From NCBI GenBank assembly GCA_905250115.1, contig CAJNOI010000028.1, positions 420,381-484,380 of the forward strand: a DNA stretch of 64,000 bases. The letters are read 5' to 3'. The DNA is from Adineta steineri. Its lineage: Eukaryota > Rotifera > Eurotatoria > Adinetida > Adinetidae. Both the position numbers and the translations under genes were made by a program. Below, piece by piece: positions 25,515 through 37,127 of this stretch (the stretch's first letter is position 1; each line of letters opens with the position of its first letter). The notes under the pieces are model-generated. The model saw only the letters and a list, made by a program, of their open reading frames with translations. It made no database searches and was not told where the DNA came from.

Positions 25515-26448
25515 TCTTATCGTACTTACTTGTTGATATTCGTTTCATATACTGAATATATAGCAATATTTTTTGTGTATTTATATGTATAATTATCGAT
25601 CATAAAAGAAACAGTTGAATGATAAAATAAAACTAATATTGAGTGTATTCTATTTTAGTATCTTTTTTTTGTTTATTTTTATATTATTTGGATGTCTTTT
25701 TCGTTTGTATTGATAGGATACATCTGTATCTGACGTCAAACATTTATTATTAGAAAGAAGTAAGGTATTTTCAAGTCTATTCTCTTTCTAAATAAGAAAA
25801 GAAAATAATATGATTTGCAATCATACTTTATATGTTAGTATTTTCTTACTCTGACTCATTATCCTCATGTGTCTTTATTTATTCTTTGCATTAATGCACT
25901 TGTATCACTTTTTCTATTGCTCATCTTGCTTCGACTCCATGATTTCTAACTAATACTACGTTAATATTTAGCAAGTTTATTTCTTCATTAGACTTTCAAA
26001 ACTTATTGTATTTTCTTGAGAATGTATTAAATATTGCATGTGATAATTACTTGAAGATTTTAATATATCTTTTCATTAGATAAATATTATAATATTATTA
26101 TTTTTTGTGTGTTACACGTTGTCGTCAATATTATTGTTCTTTAGATTGTAAACAGGTGTATAATAACATAGAAATTTTTTTTAAGAAGGTACTTATTAAA
26201 GAGTATGCATAGAAAGAATATTAATGGATCAGAAATACTTTGTTTTTAGGATAAAAGTTCATCATAATTGTCAAAAAAATGAGAACAATTAGTATTAGTT
26301 TTGTGAATAACTATTAGAGTTAGAAGAGGTAATTAAAAAAAGGAGTATTTGAACAGACTATTTTTTAATATAGAAAATAATGAGAGTGGATTTTACTTTG
26401 GACTTATTAGATCTATCACTAATATAAACAACTTTTAAGGTGTGGGTG
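25515..26448. repeat. 0.9-kb direct repeat, copy 1
   Basis: Aligns in the same orientation with 30545-31438, beginning near CTTGTTGATATTCGTTTCAT here and CTAGTTGATATTTGTTTTAT there, and continuing with small indels to the GGTGTGGGTGA motif at the right end of both. Many blocks of 20-60 bp are almost identical, for example around TGATCATAGAAGAAAC and ACGTTGTCGTCAATATTATT. It starts about 1.45 kb upstream of the diterpene synthase ATG. Confidence 0.85.
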
Positions 26449-26483
26449 AATGAATAGTAGAAATTACACCCAGACCCACACCT
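26438..26483. repeat. AGGTGTGGGT hairpin, copy 4
   Basis: Perfect 10-bp arms at 26438-26447 and 26474-26483. It closes the right end of direct repeat copy 1. Confidence 0.75.
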
Positions 26484-27565
26484 AATGATATCACTGTTTG
26501 TAAGATGGATTGATTATTCAAAAACTTTTTATGATGATTTAACCTATTACTGATATTTGTATCTATAAATATGACTATGTCGGAATGTATATTTATCATC
26601 ATTGTTTATGGTCACATTCTAAACAAATTCTTCACTTTACTTCTAGTAAATCTTATAACAATGTTTTTTTCTAAAAACATAATATTTATGGTTCGGTTCT
26701 TATTGCCACAAATATTAATAGAAAAAATAGCCCAAAACTGATTTAAGTCAAAAATGTGTTAAAAGTATTTATTTTTCTCAAATAAGAGTATAGACGCATT
26801 TATTAATTGGCAAAACAATTTATTCCACTCTTGAATGTTATATAAATTTCGTTTCTTTGTAGTCAAACAATCAAATATCATGTTCAAATCTTCAGATATA
26901 GATTTTGAAAGCATTTTATCTTATTGTTTTCTATTATCTAACAAACGAGTATTTATTTTGCTTTATATATCATATACGACAAGATAATTATATCATAAAA
27001 TACGAAGAAGTACGAACGAACACACATTGATGTATTCTATTATGACGATAATTCGAAGGAGAAACGATTATTGTAATAAGTCGTATTTGCATGTTACAAT
27101 TATTTAACGACGATTATTTCGATTGATTGATTTATTCAAAATATTGAAACTATATAATATCTATTTTAAATGAATAGTTGTCTTGTTTTTAGTCTGTTGA
27201 TAAGCTAAATAATGATACAGAATAAAATAACTGTTATATGGTATATTATTTGAAATAAAGTATAAATTAAAAGTAATTAATTATGCTATAATAAAGCTTT
27301 TCTTGTGCTCTGTTGAAGAGTAATCTGATAAAACCGAAAATATTGAATTCATTTCAATCGTCTCATTTGAAACATCGGAGAATTGATTAGAAGATCATTT
27401 TACTTTTATTTAAAGATCTTATAAACAGTTAGACTTTTAAAATTTGATCAGCTACGTATTACTATTAAACAGTCGTAGGATTTAATATATAGTTTATTGT
27501 GACAAAATATGAAATTTTCTAGCAACTACCTGAAATCTAACTACAAGTTATAAATAAAAAAATAG

Positions 27566-30534
27566 TTATGTTTCTCTTTTGACTAATTTGATCCAAATTG
27601 CTTCTGGTACGACAAATAATTCTTCATGGATGTTGAAATTACTTTCAAGATGTTCACCTGGAAGAATCGTATATTCACGAAGAAGTCTCGTCAATAGCAT
27701 TTTCATTTCGATCAATGCAAAACGCATACCGATACAATTTCGTGGACCTGCTCCAAATGCCATAAACGCCATTGGATGACGTTTGATTTTGTGACGTTCA
27801 GGTAGAAAAATATATGGATCATCAGGACCCCACAGTTCGCGATCATAATGAATCGAATAAAAATCAGCATGCACCGAAGTACCTATAAAAAATTGAAAAG
27901 TTATCATTTGTGTTATTTTTATAAGTAAAGCAGAAGGATGCACAGTAAATCATTCATTTTTTCTACTAATTAATATTAATTAATTTTACCAGTTGAATAA
28001 ATAAAATAAGCAGTTATTTTGTTCATTTTTATTCATTTTACTAAACATACCAATCTGTGAAACATTAAAAACAAACTTACCTTTTTCAATGTTAATTCCT
28101 TGTACAACTGTATCTTCCATAGCACATCGTTGAAGACCAGAATTACCAATTGGATACATTCTTAATACTTCCAGAATAAACATATCCATATATGATAAGT
28201 GTGTAACAACATTATATTCAGGATGTTCTTTTATTTTTTCGTCACTAATATTATCATCGCTGTCTATTGGAAGTTGATCAATTTCATCTTGAAGTTTTTT
28301 AAGAACATCTGGATGTTTGGCTAGTACATATGTAGCATAAGCCAAAGCAGTTGCTGTTGTTTCATATCCTGCTGCCATGAAGAGAACAGTATTACTTACT
28401 ACTTCGTCTTTCGATAGCCAATAGTTTGTTTTGGAATCATCTTCCGTCGTATCCTATAACAAAAGTCTGTTTATAAGAGCTCTTTGTTTCTCTGAAAACC
28501 TAAAACTCGACTCGTAGTATTCTTGATCTCAGGTCAAATAGAAAAATAAAAAACTTTTCAACAGAAGCGTTATTTCAAAAATTTGTAAAGCTAAATTTTA
28601 AGTTATGTGAATAAAAATAATACGTAAAAATTCAATCAATATATTTTAGATATTTATCAATGAAATGACAGGACGATACAATAATAATTGAGATGCTTTG
28701 TTTGCTAAGTGAATCAAATTATATAATGTAGTATTTCAAAAACTAAAATATCTTAAATCTAAACTACTTGAAGCAGAAAAATTGCATCATATAAAATATT
28801 GGAATTGCAGCTATTCAAAACTAATTAATGAGTACATTGTGTAGTATGAACGTTTGTCTCGATAATGAAATTTTACAGAATTTTCGGGAAGAATTTTTTA
28901 TCATTTTAAAGATTATGTTTCAAACTTAAAAATTCAGATCAGATGGACAAGAAAAATGATAACCTCATTTATCAAACTATTCAATATAACTGTTGTTTTC
29001 TCGATTATATTGTCCTTTATTAGCCTACTAACAGATATGCTACTGATTCTTTCTTTGAACATTGTTTTATCATTGTATTAGATATTCATCATCAAAGAGT
29101 CACTTTAAAATTTGTAGTTTGAAGAAAATATAATATCTTAAATATCGTAGAAAATTATGCAATACTCTGAATGTTGCTCACCTGATTTGGTTCTTTGGTC
29201 ATTGCTTGTAACATAAGTTGAAGAAGATCCTTTCTTGGTATAGGTGTTTCTTGTCGTTGTTCGACAATTGTATGTAGTCGATTCAGTAGCCACGCAAATG
29301 CTGATTCATCCAACTGTTTTGTTGATGATATTAATGGTAAAACTCTTGTATTAATATACTTTCGTGCAGTATTGTGAACGATATATAATCGACCAAGGAT
29401 ATCTCTAATTTCAGGTATTAGTTGAGTCATTTTGAATATAGAACTTTTCAGAACAGTACGAATACCAACCAATTCTTCTACTTTTTTAAAATAAATATGG
29501 TTTGGATTGTTTTGTAAATCAATATCAATTCCAAATGCACATCGAACTAAAATCATACCAGAAATAAAAAGAGTTAGAATTGTTTGTTATTATACATCAT
29601 TCATAATCTCGAATCGAACACTACCGCATGTTGACTTCATTACTGATCTTTTACATAGTGAAAGCTCAAACTTTCTAAATATTTGATTTAGAATACCTTC
29701 TTAAAGTCCGTTTTTCAATTTACTTAGCAGATTAAAGTATCATGGACAGTCTTCGATTTTCTTTCAACAATCTCTCTGTTTATAGCCCTAGTCACAAACG
29801 AGATAGACTTTGAATATTTACTTTTAATAATGTTTGATTATATCGTAGATGAAACTTATTCTATATAATAGTGACAGTAAGATAGTGTAACTAGAGAATA
29901 AAATCTAAACTTAGCGTCAGATAAAAGAAGGATGTCAACAGCTTATACTTTATGTTTGAATAAAAAAGGAAAATCCCAACATTTTCTTACATATAATATC
30001 CATAGTTAGCCGTTTGTAATACAGATAAATATTGAATTCACCACCAATGTTTGAATGTTCGAGTAGTTTATCCATGAAATCGCTGATAGATTCATTGATA
30101 AGAGGACCCATTGCCCTGAGCTTCATTGCAGTGAATGACGGATTAATTACATGACGCTGACGACGCCACTTTGAACCAGTTGAGAAAGCAAGATTATGGC
30201 TTATATCATCTAACATAGTAATCATTCGAGTATGAAAAACAGAAAACTGTTTAATAAAGACTTCTTGAAGAAAACTAGGATCACTAACAACTAAAACAGG
30301 ATGAGTTCCTTCATAGATTCCATAGATTTTGCCATATTGTTTTGTCCAAATTTCAAGTTGACGATGATACAATGGAGCATTCCATAATGTTTTGAAATGA
30401 CCAAAGAAGAAGTTGAAGGGTGGAGTAGAAACACCTCGCTGCTTAAAATACTGGTGACGTTGTTGAACGAGAAAATAATAGTAAACCAACAAAGTTATAA
30501 ATCCAAACAGTAGAATTAGAAATACAATCAACAT
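27566..30534 (-). CDS. Cytochrome P450, CYP3-clan type
   Basis: Four exons (29991-30534, 29182-29546, 28081-28453, 27566-27882) join in frame to 532 residues. An N-terminal membrane anchor (MLIVFLILLFGFITLLVYYY) is followed by PPFNFFFGHFK, helix C WRRQR, IIFRCAFGIDIDL, I-helix MAAGYETTATAL (oxygen activation), K-helix LEVLR (ExxR), PERH and the haem loop FMAFGAGPRNCIG with the Cys ligand, then MRFALIEMKMLL. All key residues are present. MDIIxRCAFG, the PERH region and GPRNCIGMRFALxxMK resemble CYP3 and thromboxane-synthase-like enzymes of animals rather than fungal gibberellin P450s. These are ER-bound monooxygenases. Introns of 440, 728 and 198 bp are longer than average here. The 0.9-kb repeat copy 2 starts right at its 5' side. 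Oxidation of the diterpene made next door is possible but not shown. Confidence 0.9.
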
Positions 30535-30544
30535 ATTTTATGCT

Positions 30545-31438
30545 TCTTATTTCACTACCTAGTTGATATTTGTTTTATATACTGAGTATACAGCAATATT
30601 TTTCGTGTATTAATATGTATAATTTATTGATCATAGAAGAAACAATTGAATGGTAAAATACAACTGATATTGAATGCATTCTATTTTAGTATCTTTTGTT
30701 TTTGTTTATTCTTATATTATTTCGATGTCCTTTTCGTTTGTTTCGACAGGATGCATCTGTATCTGACGTCAATCATTTATTATTAGAGGTAAGATATTTT
30801 CAAGTCTATTCTCTTTCTACATAAGAAAAAAAAATAATACGATTTGCAATCATACTTTATACGTTAATATTTTTCGTATGCTGACTCACTATCCTCCTGA
30901 GTATTTATTTATTCTTTGCAGTAACGCACTTGAGTATCTTTTTCTATTACTTATTTTGGTTTTACTCTATAATTGCTAGCTAATAGTACGTTTATATTTA
31001 GTAAATTTATTTTTTCAATGAACTTTCAAAACTTATTTGATAGTTAATTGAAGATTTTCATATCACTTTTCATTAGATAAATATAATATTATTATTTTTT
31101 GTGTTACACATTGTCGTCAATATTATTGTTCTTTCAATATAAACAGAAAGATAATAGCATTGAAAGTTTTTTTAAGAAGATACTTATTGAAGAGTATGTA
31201 TAGAAAGAACATTAATGGATCAACAATACTGTATTTTTAGAATAAAAGTTCATTATAATCATCAAAAAAATCAGAACAATTAGTACTAGTTTTCTGAATA
31301 ACTATTAAAATTAGATGAAGTAATAAACAATGAGTATTTGAGCAGAACATTTTTTAATATGGACGATAATTAGAATGTATTTTACTTGGAATTTGTTAGA
31401 TCTATCGTTAACATAAACAACTTATAAGGTGTGGGTGA
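30545..31438. repeat. 0.9-kb direct repeat, copy 2 (P450 upstream region)
   Basis: Matches 25515-26448 in the same orientation. Its left end is about 10 bp upstream of the P450 ATG and its right end is the GGTGTGGGTGA motif cut by the assembly gap. It must hold the P450 promoter. Confidence 0.85.
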
Positions 31439-31538
31439 NNNNNNNNNNNNNNNNNNNNNNNNNNNNNNNNNNNNNNNNNNNNNNNNNNNNNNNNNNNNNN
31501 NNNNNNNNNNNNNNNNNNNNNNNNNNNNNNNNNNNNNN
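31439..31538. other. Assembly gap (100 N)
   Basis: Exactly 100 N, a standard placeholder for unknown length. The base before it is the end of GGTGTGGGTGA, the left arm of the hairpin family, so the missing part probably starts with the rest of that hairpin. Confidence 0.98.
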
Positions 31539-34500
31539 CACTCATTACTTTATTTTAATACGAATATTCAAAGAAACAGTTGTGCCATTGATATATGATA
31601 CTGTCTACAAAAGAATCAATTTGATAAGAAATATGATTGAATAGATCTAATGACACAAAGAACAATAATTGTTACTTTTTTTTATAACTTACATTGAAAT
31701 GATTGTCCGATGGTTAAAATCAAGAATATTTGTAAAAATATATAACTGTAATATATCATTTTAATTGTATGTTTATTTGATAATCATTTTATTTTAATAG
31801 ATCATAATAATTTCTATAATAATATTGTGTTTATCTATAATTGAAAAAATAAAATAAATAAGAACAAGTTTGTACTTAAAAAATATAGGAGTAGATGAAA
31901 GTATGAAAATATATGTTAGTTCTCAATTGCTGAGCTTGTTAGAATGAAAGTTCGTATGGAGAAAAACGAGATTTACCCACCTATTTTCTTTTTCTCTTTC
32001 TCCCTCGCTCTCGCTCTCTCTCTCATTTTCTCATTTTCTTATATAGTTAAGTATCAAATTTTCATGTAAATCAACATGAACTCAACAAGTAATAAACAAC
32101 ATTTGATAGATACTAAATAGAATACTTGTTTCTCGTCAATCGTCGGCATTACCAGGGTTCTCTATTAATTCACTACACTTGTAAGAAAGAGAATAAAACA
32201 AAGATATGATAAAAGATAATCTTTCTTTTCTTTGTATTCTTCTTTCCTTTTTGTTGTTTCATTTGATTCATATTGTTTTTGTCTCCCCGAACATATAGCA
32301 AAAAAATGTTGATGGCGGAAGAGAAAAAGGTGATGATCGGATTTATCGTGATATTTATTTACAGAAGAAAAACTACATAAGTATTGACTACAACTTTTTT
32401 CTACGAATAAATACTATAGAAGATAACAAACTAAATTTATTCTTTTATACTTATTGTATATAATTTTATCTATTATTGTCACTATCGGCTAAACTGTTGT
32501 TTATGCTTAATTAGATCGAACTGATATTAAGTGTTGAAATAATATCGTCATGATCAAGGTCGAATATGCCTGCTAGTGATAATCGTTCACATTACACCTT
32601 CACTTATCATGTTTTTAATCCGATTGACGACAGCACTTTCTCTCATATGTCATTGGAACGTTTGTTTATGTCTGTTATTGGACATAGACAACAAAATCAG
32701 TAGATATATATATATTCAATTTGCATATATCAACTGATAAAAAATCTTATTTTGTTCATTTAGAAATGAAATATATCAATTCTACAGAGAATATCATCAC
32801 GAGATGATAAATATAGTTTTCTATTATATAGAGAGAGAAAAAACCTTAGTGGATGTGTAAGATGATCTTTCAAAGCTACTTATTTACTTAATAGTCTACT
32901 CCCATGATGTAAAACAAAAATAAGATAAAATCTTAATAAAAAAAAACAATATAGGAATTCAAAAGATAATTAAACTACTAAATGATCCAAAATACAAAAT
33001 TAATACTCTTTTTTTAATGAATAAAATTGATTATCTCACAAGCTTATCACAATAAGGAATAAATTAAAATGAAAATTAATTTTTTTAGAGAATAAAAGAA
33101 AATACTCATTAACAGGTTTATAATGTGTCAAGAAAAATTCTATCTATTGAATGACGATATACCTTGTATGTGATATTGACGTATGCTAGACTAAAGGCCA
33201 ATATTGTTTGATACTTTCCAGTAAATATGTAATTTTATGCTATAATGTAGTCTGATAATAGTAATACAGAGGATAAATCAATTAATACATATTCATAATT
33301 AATAACACATTTGTTATATTGAGCAAGGATTCAAAGTTCCTAGCGAGTACTCTAAGTGTCTATAAAATGTATAAAAAAAGACAAGATAAAAATATTTTCT
33401 TTATTATGATCAATAATATCATCTGACATTAACTTCTAAAAATATCTACAATAATATATTAATATAGAAAGATAAAAAATGTATATGACAATTGTTACAC
33501 AATAACAACATATGTGACAAGATATATGATCTATTTTGATATTTTTATATTCCTGGAAAATAATTGACTTCGATGGGTGGCGTTGTATTCAGTAATACAT
33601 TACAAATTACATACGAATAACATGAAAACCTGATAAATCACTTTATTAATTAATTCGTATTCTTATAAATATTTCATAATAGTATTAAATTATTAAAAAA
33701 AACATACATTTGATATTCATTATTAATGCAAAAGCTTACTAGTAAAAGAAATGTTATAAGAATCTTTATATTTATTATTGATAGTAGAGAGTCTATACTT
33801 TTCTAAAATATTAAAAGTACACATAGTTATTTATTTAGCATAAATAGTTCTTTGTCATATTTATTTATTTTATATGTCAATGACCTCGTCAATACATATC
33901 ATATCTCAGTGATATTATCACTAGAATTTACCTAGCTATATGAGTAGATATATAGGTAGATATTTCAATATATGGATAGATAGACGGATAGTTATGGATA
34001 TGGTTAGATAATTGAGTATGTGCATAGATTTACCTATCTATCCGCTTAATCATACACTTGACCATCCATCTACCTAATCATATACGGAACTATCTGTATA
34101 TCAATCTACCTACCTATCCACTTGATAGGTATATACGCAGATAAATCCCAGTGATAATATCCCTAAGGTATGACATGCACTCGACCTCGTAGGATAGAAA
34201 TCAAAGTTTAGTACGAGTAACTATTAAAACATATATGACATTTCAAAAAAATAGTTTTCTTTTTTCTTATCTAGATAATATTACTTTCGTTGACTTTTGT
34301 ACATTGTTAACTTTTCGTATTGAAAACAAGTCATATTCTGATTTCTTGTCAATATAATTCTAAATAGATTTATTCAAGCATTTTAATAATATCAGGACAA
34401 ATTGAGAGTATGAGATATTTTGTTTGTGAATCACGATGATGAAGTAAAATATTTCATTTACATATTGAAAAAAGTCTAGGTGTCTTATAATTACTGCAAG

Positions 34501-34761
34501 ATATCTTTATGTCAATCTGCCAGTTTTTTTTTTGTAAAATAGGCACAACTATCTAATTAATTTTTCTTCTGCTTCGAGAATATTATTAGAAATATTAATA
34601 TTTTAATTAAAGTTCAAAGCCTAAAATCTTTTCTTATGCGTGACATTTACATCCTTCAACGCACTCCAGATACAAATTTGCTTCTAAAAACATATCTCAT
34701 AATTATTAACTTATGAAAAATATTAGTTCTCGTTGATTAACAAACATATATCATAATAAAT
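31539..34761. other. Long intergenic region, no gene recognised
   Basis: AT-rich DNA with a CT run at about 31985-32035 and the tetranucleotide region at 33930-34145. No frame with a known domain was seen. The start of the GPCR lies at the right end. Confidence 0.45.
33930..34145. repeat. Degenerate TAGA/TCTA tetranucleotide repeat in inverted arrangement
   Basis: The left half is rich in TAGATA/GGATAGATAGACGGATAG and the right half in CTATCTATCC and CTACCTACCTATCC, so the two halves are roughly complementary and could form a long imperfect hairpin. Confidence 0.7.
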
Positions 34762-35754
34762 ATGAATTCTACAATTCTTTTATCATCATCATCATCTTAT
34801 ACAGTAAATATGATGAATACGATACAAATGATATTTGTAGAAATTTTTATTATACTTGTTTCTATTGGTTTATTTGCTAATATAATCAATTGTATTATCT
34901 TTTATCAAGCAAGATTCCGAGGAAATGCTTGTGCATTACTATGTGCATCAATCAGTGTAATTAATATTCTTATACTTATACAAGGTTTTATTCACTCAAT
35001 GTTAACAATTCTATGGAATTCTAATCCAGACAATTCTAGTTCAGGTTATTGTAAAACGAGATTATATATAAGACACAGTCTTATGATGGGAAATCGTACT
35101 TTAACAATATTTGCTTGTTTTACATGTTTTGCATTATCATCAAAACGTGTTCACCTTCGATTATTAGCCGGTCGAATATCTCTTATATATTGCCTCATTA
35201 TTATTACATGTTTTTTATGGTTTTTAATTTCCATTCATATACCATTCAATCTAGATATTATCAGTAATCAATGTATAATGATTGGAAATTATCAATTAAT
35301 ATTTTCAATTTATTTAATACTATTAGCAGGTATTTTATCACCTATATTAATGATTAACTTTATATATTTAACATTATTGAATTTAAAAGCATTACATCGA
35401 CCAAAGGAGACACTACATAAGAATTTTGATACATCTCATCGTATAAAAAAACGTGATTCACAACTTATACGTATGTTACTTTCACATGTTATTATATATC
35501 TTATAACAACATTTCTTTTTCCAATAAATATGTTTTATCAAGCAGTAACACAATATATAAATAAAAGTTCAGAACGTTTAGTTATTGAAAGTTTTATCAC
35601 ATTTAATACAGATTATTTTATTTTTTATTTCAATAATATTGCACCATTTTTCACGTATTATTGTACATCATCAAGTTTTCGTACTGAACTCAAACGAATA
35701 CGTTTCATGTGCAAAAATCGTAATCGTGTTACATCAAATAGTACTTTAACGTAA
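34762..35754 (+). CDS. Orphan seven-helix receptor, rhodopsin-like
   Basis: Intronless frame of 330 residues with about seven hydrophobic segments: TIQMIFVEIFIILVSIGLF, ALLCASISVINILILIQ, LTIFACFTCFAL, LIYCLIIITCFLWFLI, LIFSIYLILLAGILSPI, LLSHVIIYLITTFLFPI and a last helix with FNNIAPFFTYY. The N-terminus has possible N-glycosylation (NST). Cys97 and Cys176-type positions fit the usual extracellular disulfide. The DRY motif after helix 3 is replaced by SSKRVHL, and NPxxY by NIAPFFTYY, so it is a divergent family-A receptor with unknown ligand. Such single-exon receptors are often expanded in rotifers and other lophotrochozoans (family knowledge). The ATG is preceded by AT-rich sequence with an in-frame stop. 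Confidence 0.75.
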   Translation: MNSTILLSSSSSYTVNMMNTIQMIFVEIFIILVSIGLFANIINCIIFYQARFRGNACALLCASISVINILILIQGFIHSMLTILWNSNPDNSSSGYCKTRLYIRHSLMMGNRTLTIFACFTCFALSSKRVHLRLLAGRISLIYCLIIITCFLWFLISIHIPFNLDIISNQCIMIGNYQLIFSIYLILLAGILSPILMINFIYLTLLNLKALHRPKETLHKNFDTSHRIKKRDSQLIRMLLSHVIIYLITTFLFPINMFYQAVTQYINKSSERLVIESFITFNTDYFIFYFNNIAPFFTYYCTSSSFRTELKRIRFMCKNRNRVTSNSTLT

Positions 35755-37127
35755 CAAATTCAACAATCAGTATGATTAAAATACATGTCACATTGTGGAC
35801 TCGTAGTGTTCATAATCTTTTCACTATCATCATCAATGTCTTCATCAGATGTGATACATATATTAATGAATCAACTGGAAACAGTCAATCAACTTTAGTA
35901 AAATGTATTTGATGCTTTTCTATCGTCAAGTTATCCTGAAATCTGCACAAATATCAATCTATTTCTAAATTAACTCATATTATACTCGCAAAAAATTCAG
36001 ACGTTATCGAAGAGTTCTTACAATACAAACTATCAATTATGTACTTACAAGAATATAGTTCAAATCCACCATTAGCAAAATGACGAAGAAATGTTTTTGA
36101 GGAAGAGTTCGTAATGACATTCACAAACTTGTGACTGAAGACCATTTATCTCTGTTCGGTCATATGTTATCAATGAGGCAAATCTTTTTTTGTTCCTTTC
36201 AATTACTGCCCATATTACATACATAATCTTTTGGTACCATCTAAAGTATTCTCTTTTTTTTGTTTTTGCAGTCTCTGTTTTTTGTCTGTCATCAAGATCT
36301 GTGTTTCACAATGGTATTTTGTTTCCATGCTATAGGAGCAAGGTTCACTTATAGCATTATAACACAACTACTAGACAGTTTAATAAATCGAGATGAAAAG
36401 AAATATTTCTTTTATTTAGCACAAAATAACAAACAGCTAGTAGGGAAAGACTAAACCACATTCTTTCGGTTCGTATACACGTATGACGCACATCATATAT
36501 GCGAGACAAAACGGAAAATCAGTATAACAATGGAATGACGTCAAGAGAAATGGAAGAATTTCTTTCGATAATGTGAATAGTATTAATGTAAATAGGGAGT
36601 GCATGAAATAAAACAATAATCGTAATAATTCAATTATCAAAAGACCGTTTTAATATGTACGTTCACAGATGTATGCATTAGGAAGACTACTAATAATCGA
36701 AGACTATGTTCATGCTTTGAAACTATAATCAAGCGGTTTATTCTATAATTCAAGTTTAATCAATTCTTAAAATTTAATCTAATACAAGCAAGTGTCACAT
36801 CGAATATTCTACAACTTCAGGATTTTGTTTCTAAATCTCATGATATACATCTTAGCATCGAATATAAGAAAGAATGATGAACATGATTATAAACAATCAA
36901 CTGTAAGTAAGAGTTTCTTCATTGAAATTAAATTTCCTGTTTAAATATATATATATATGTGTAGTTCGTTGAAAGTGAAAAAAATCCGTTATTTATTTCT
37001 TAGTTAAATAAACCGATGGAATATAAGCAAAAAAAATTGTTCTAAATGTCACGGTGATAATCGGTTGTTACTGTGCCTATGAGAAGAAGCAGAAATCATA
37101 TTTATATAATTTTCGATTTTTTTTCTT
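35755..37127. other. Intergenic, possible decayed retroelement pieces
   Basis: Mostly AT-rich. Near 36125-36175 a frame reads TEDHLSLFGHMLSMRQ and at 36505-36560 another stretch resembles the one at 46640 (GGAATGACGTCAAGA against GAATGACATCAAGA). This may be an old non-LTR retrotransposon tail, but the evidence is thin. Confidence 0.25.

Larger units (their letters stand above)
24201..27565. other. Non-coding region between diterpene synthase and P450
   Basis: About 3.4 kb without a recognisable gene. It holds copy 1 of a 0.9-kb direct repeat (25515-26448) and a hairpin (26438-26483). The rest is AT-rich; 27.2-27.56 kb should contain the P450 3' UTR. Confidence 0.5.

Noticed and set aside
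31429-31644. Frame of 71 codons running through the N gap
   Set aside because: It exists only because N bases contain no stop; the real bases on either side are not coding-like.
32304-32378. Short frame MLMAEEKKVMIGFIVIFIYR
   Set aside because: Only 24 codons, no splice or conservation evidence.
36090-36570. Second LINE tail fragment (SLFGHMLSM)
   Set aside because: The match is a single short motif and the similarity to the patch at 46.6 kb is limited to about 15 bases, too weak for its own feature.
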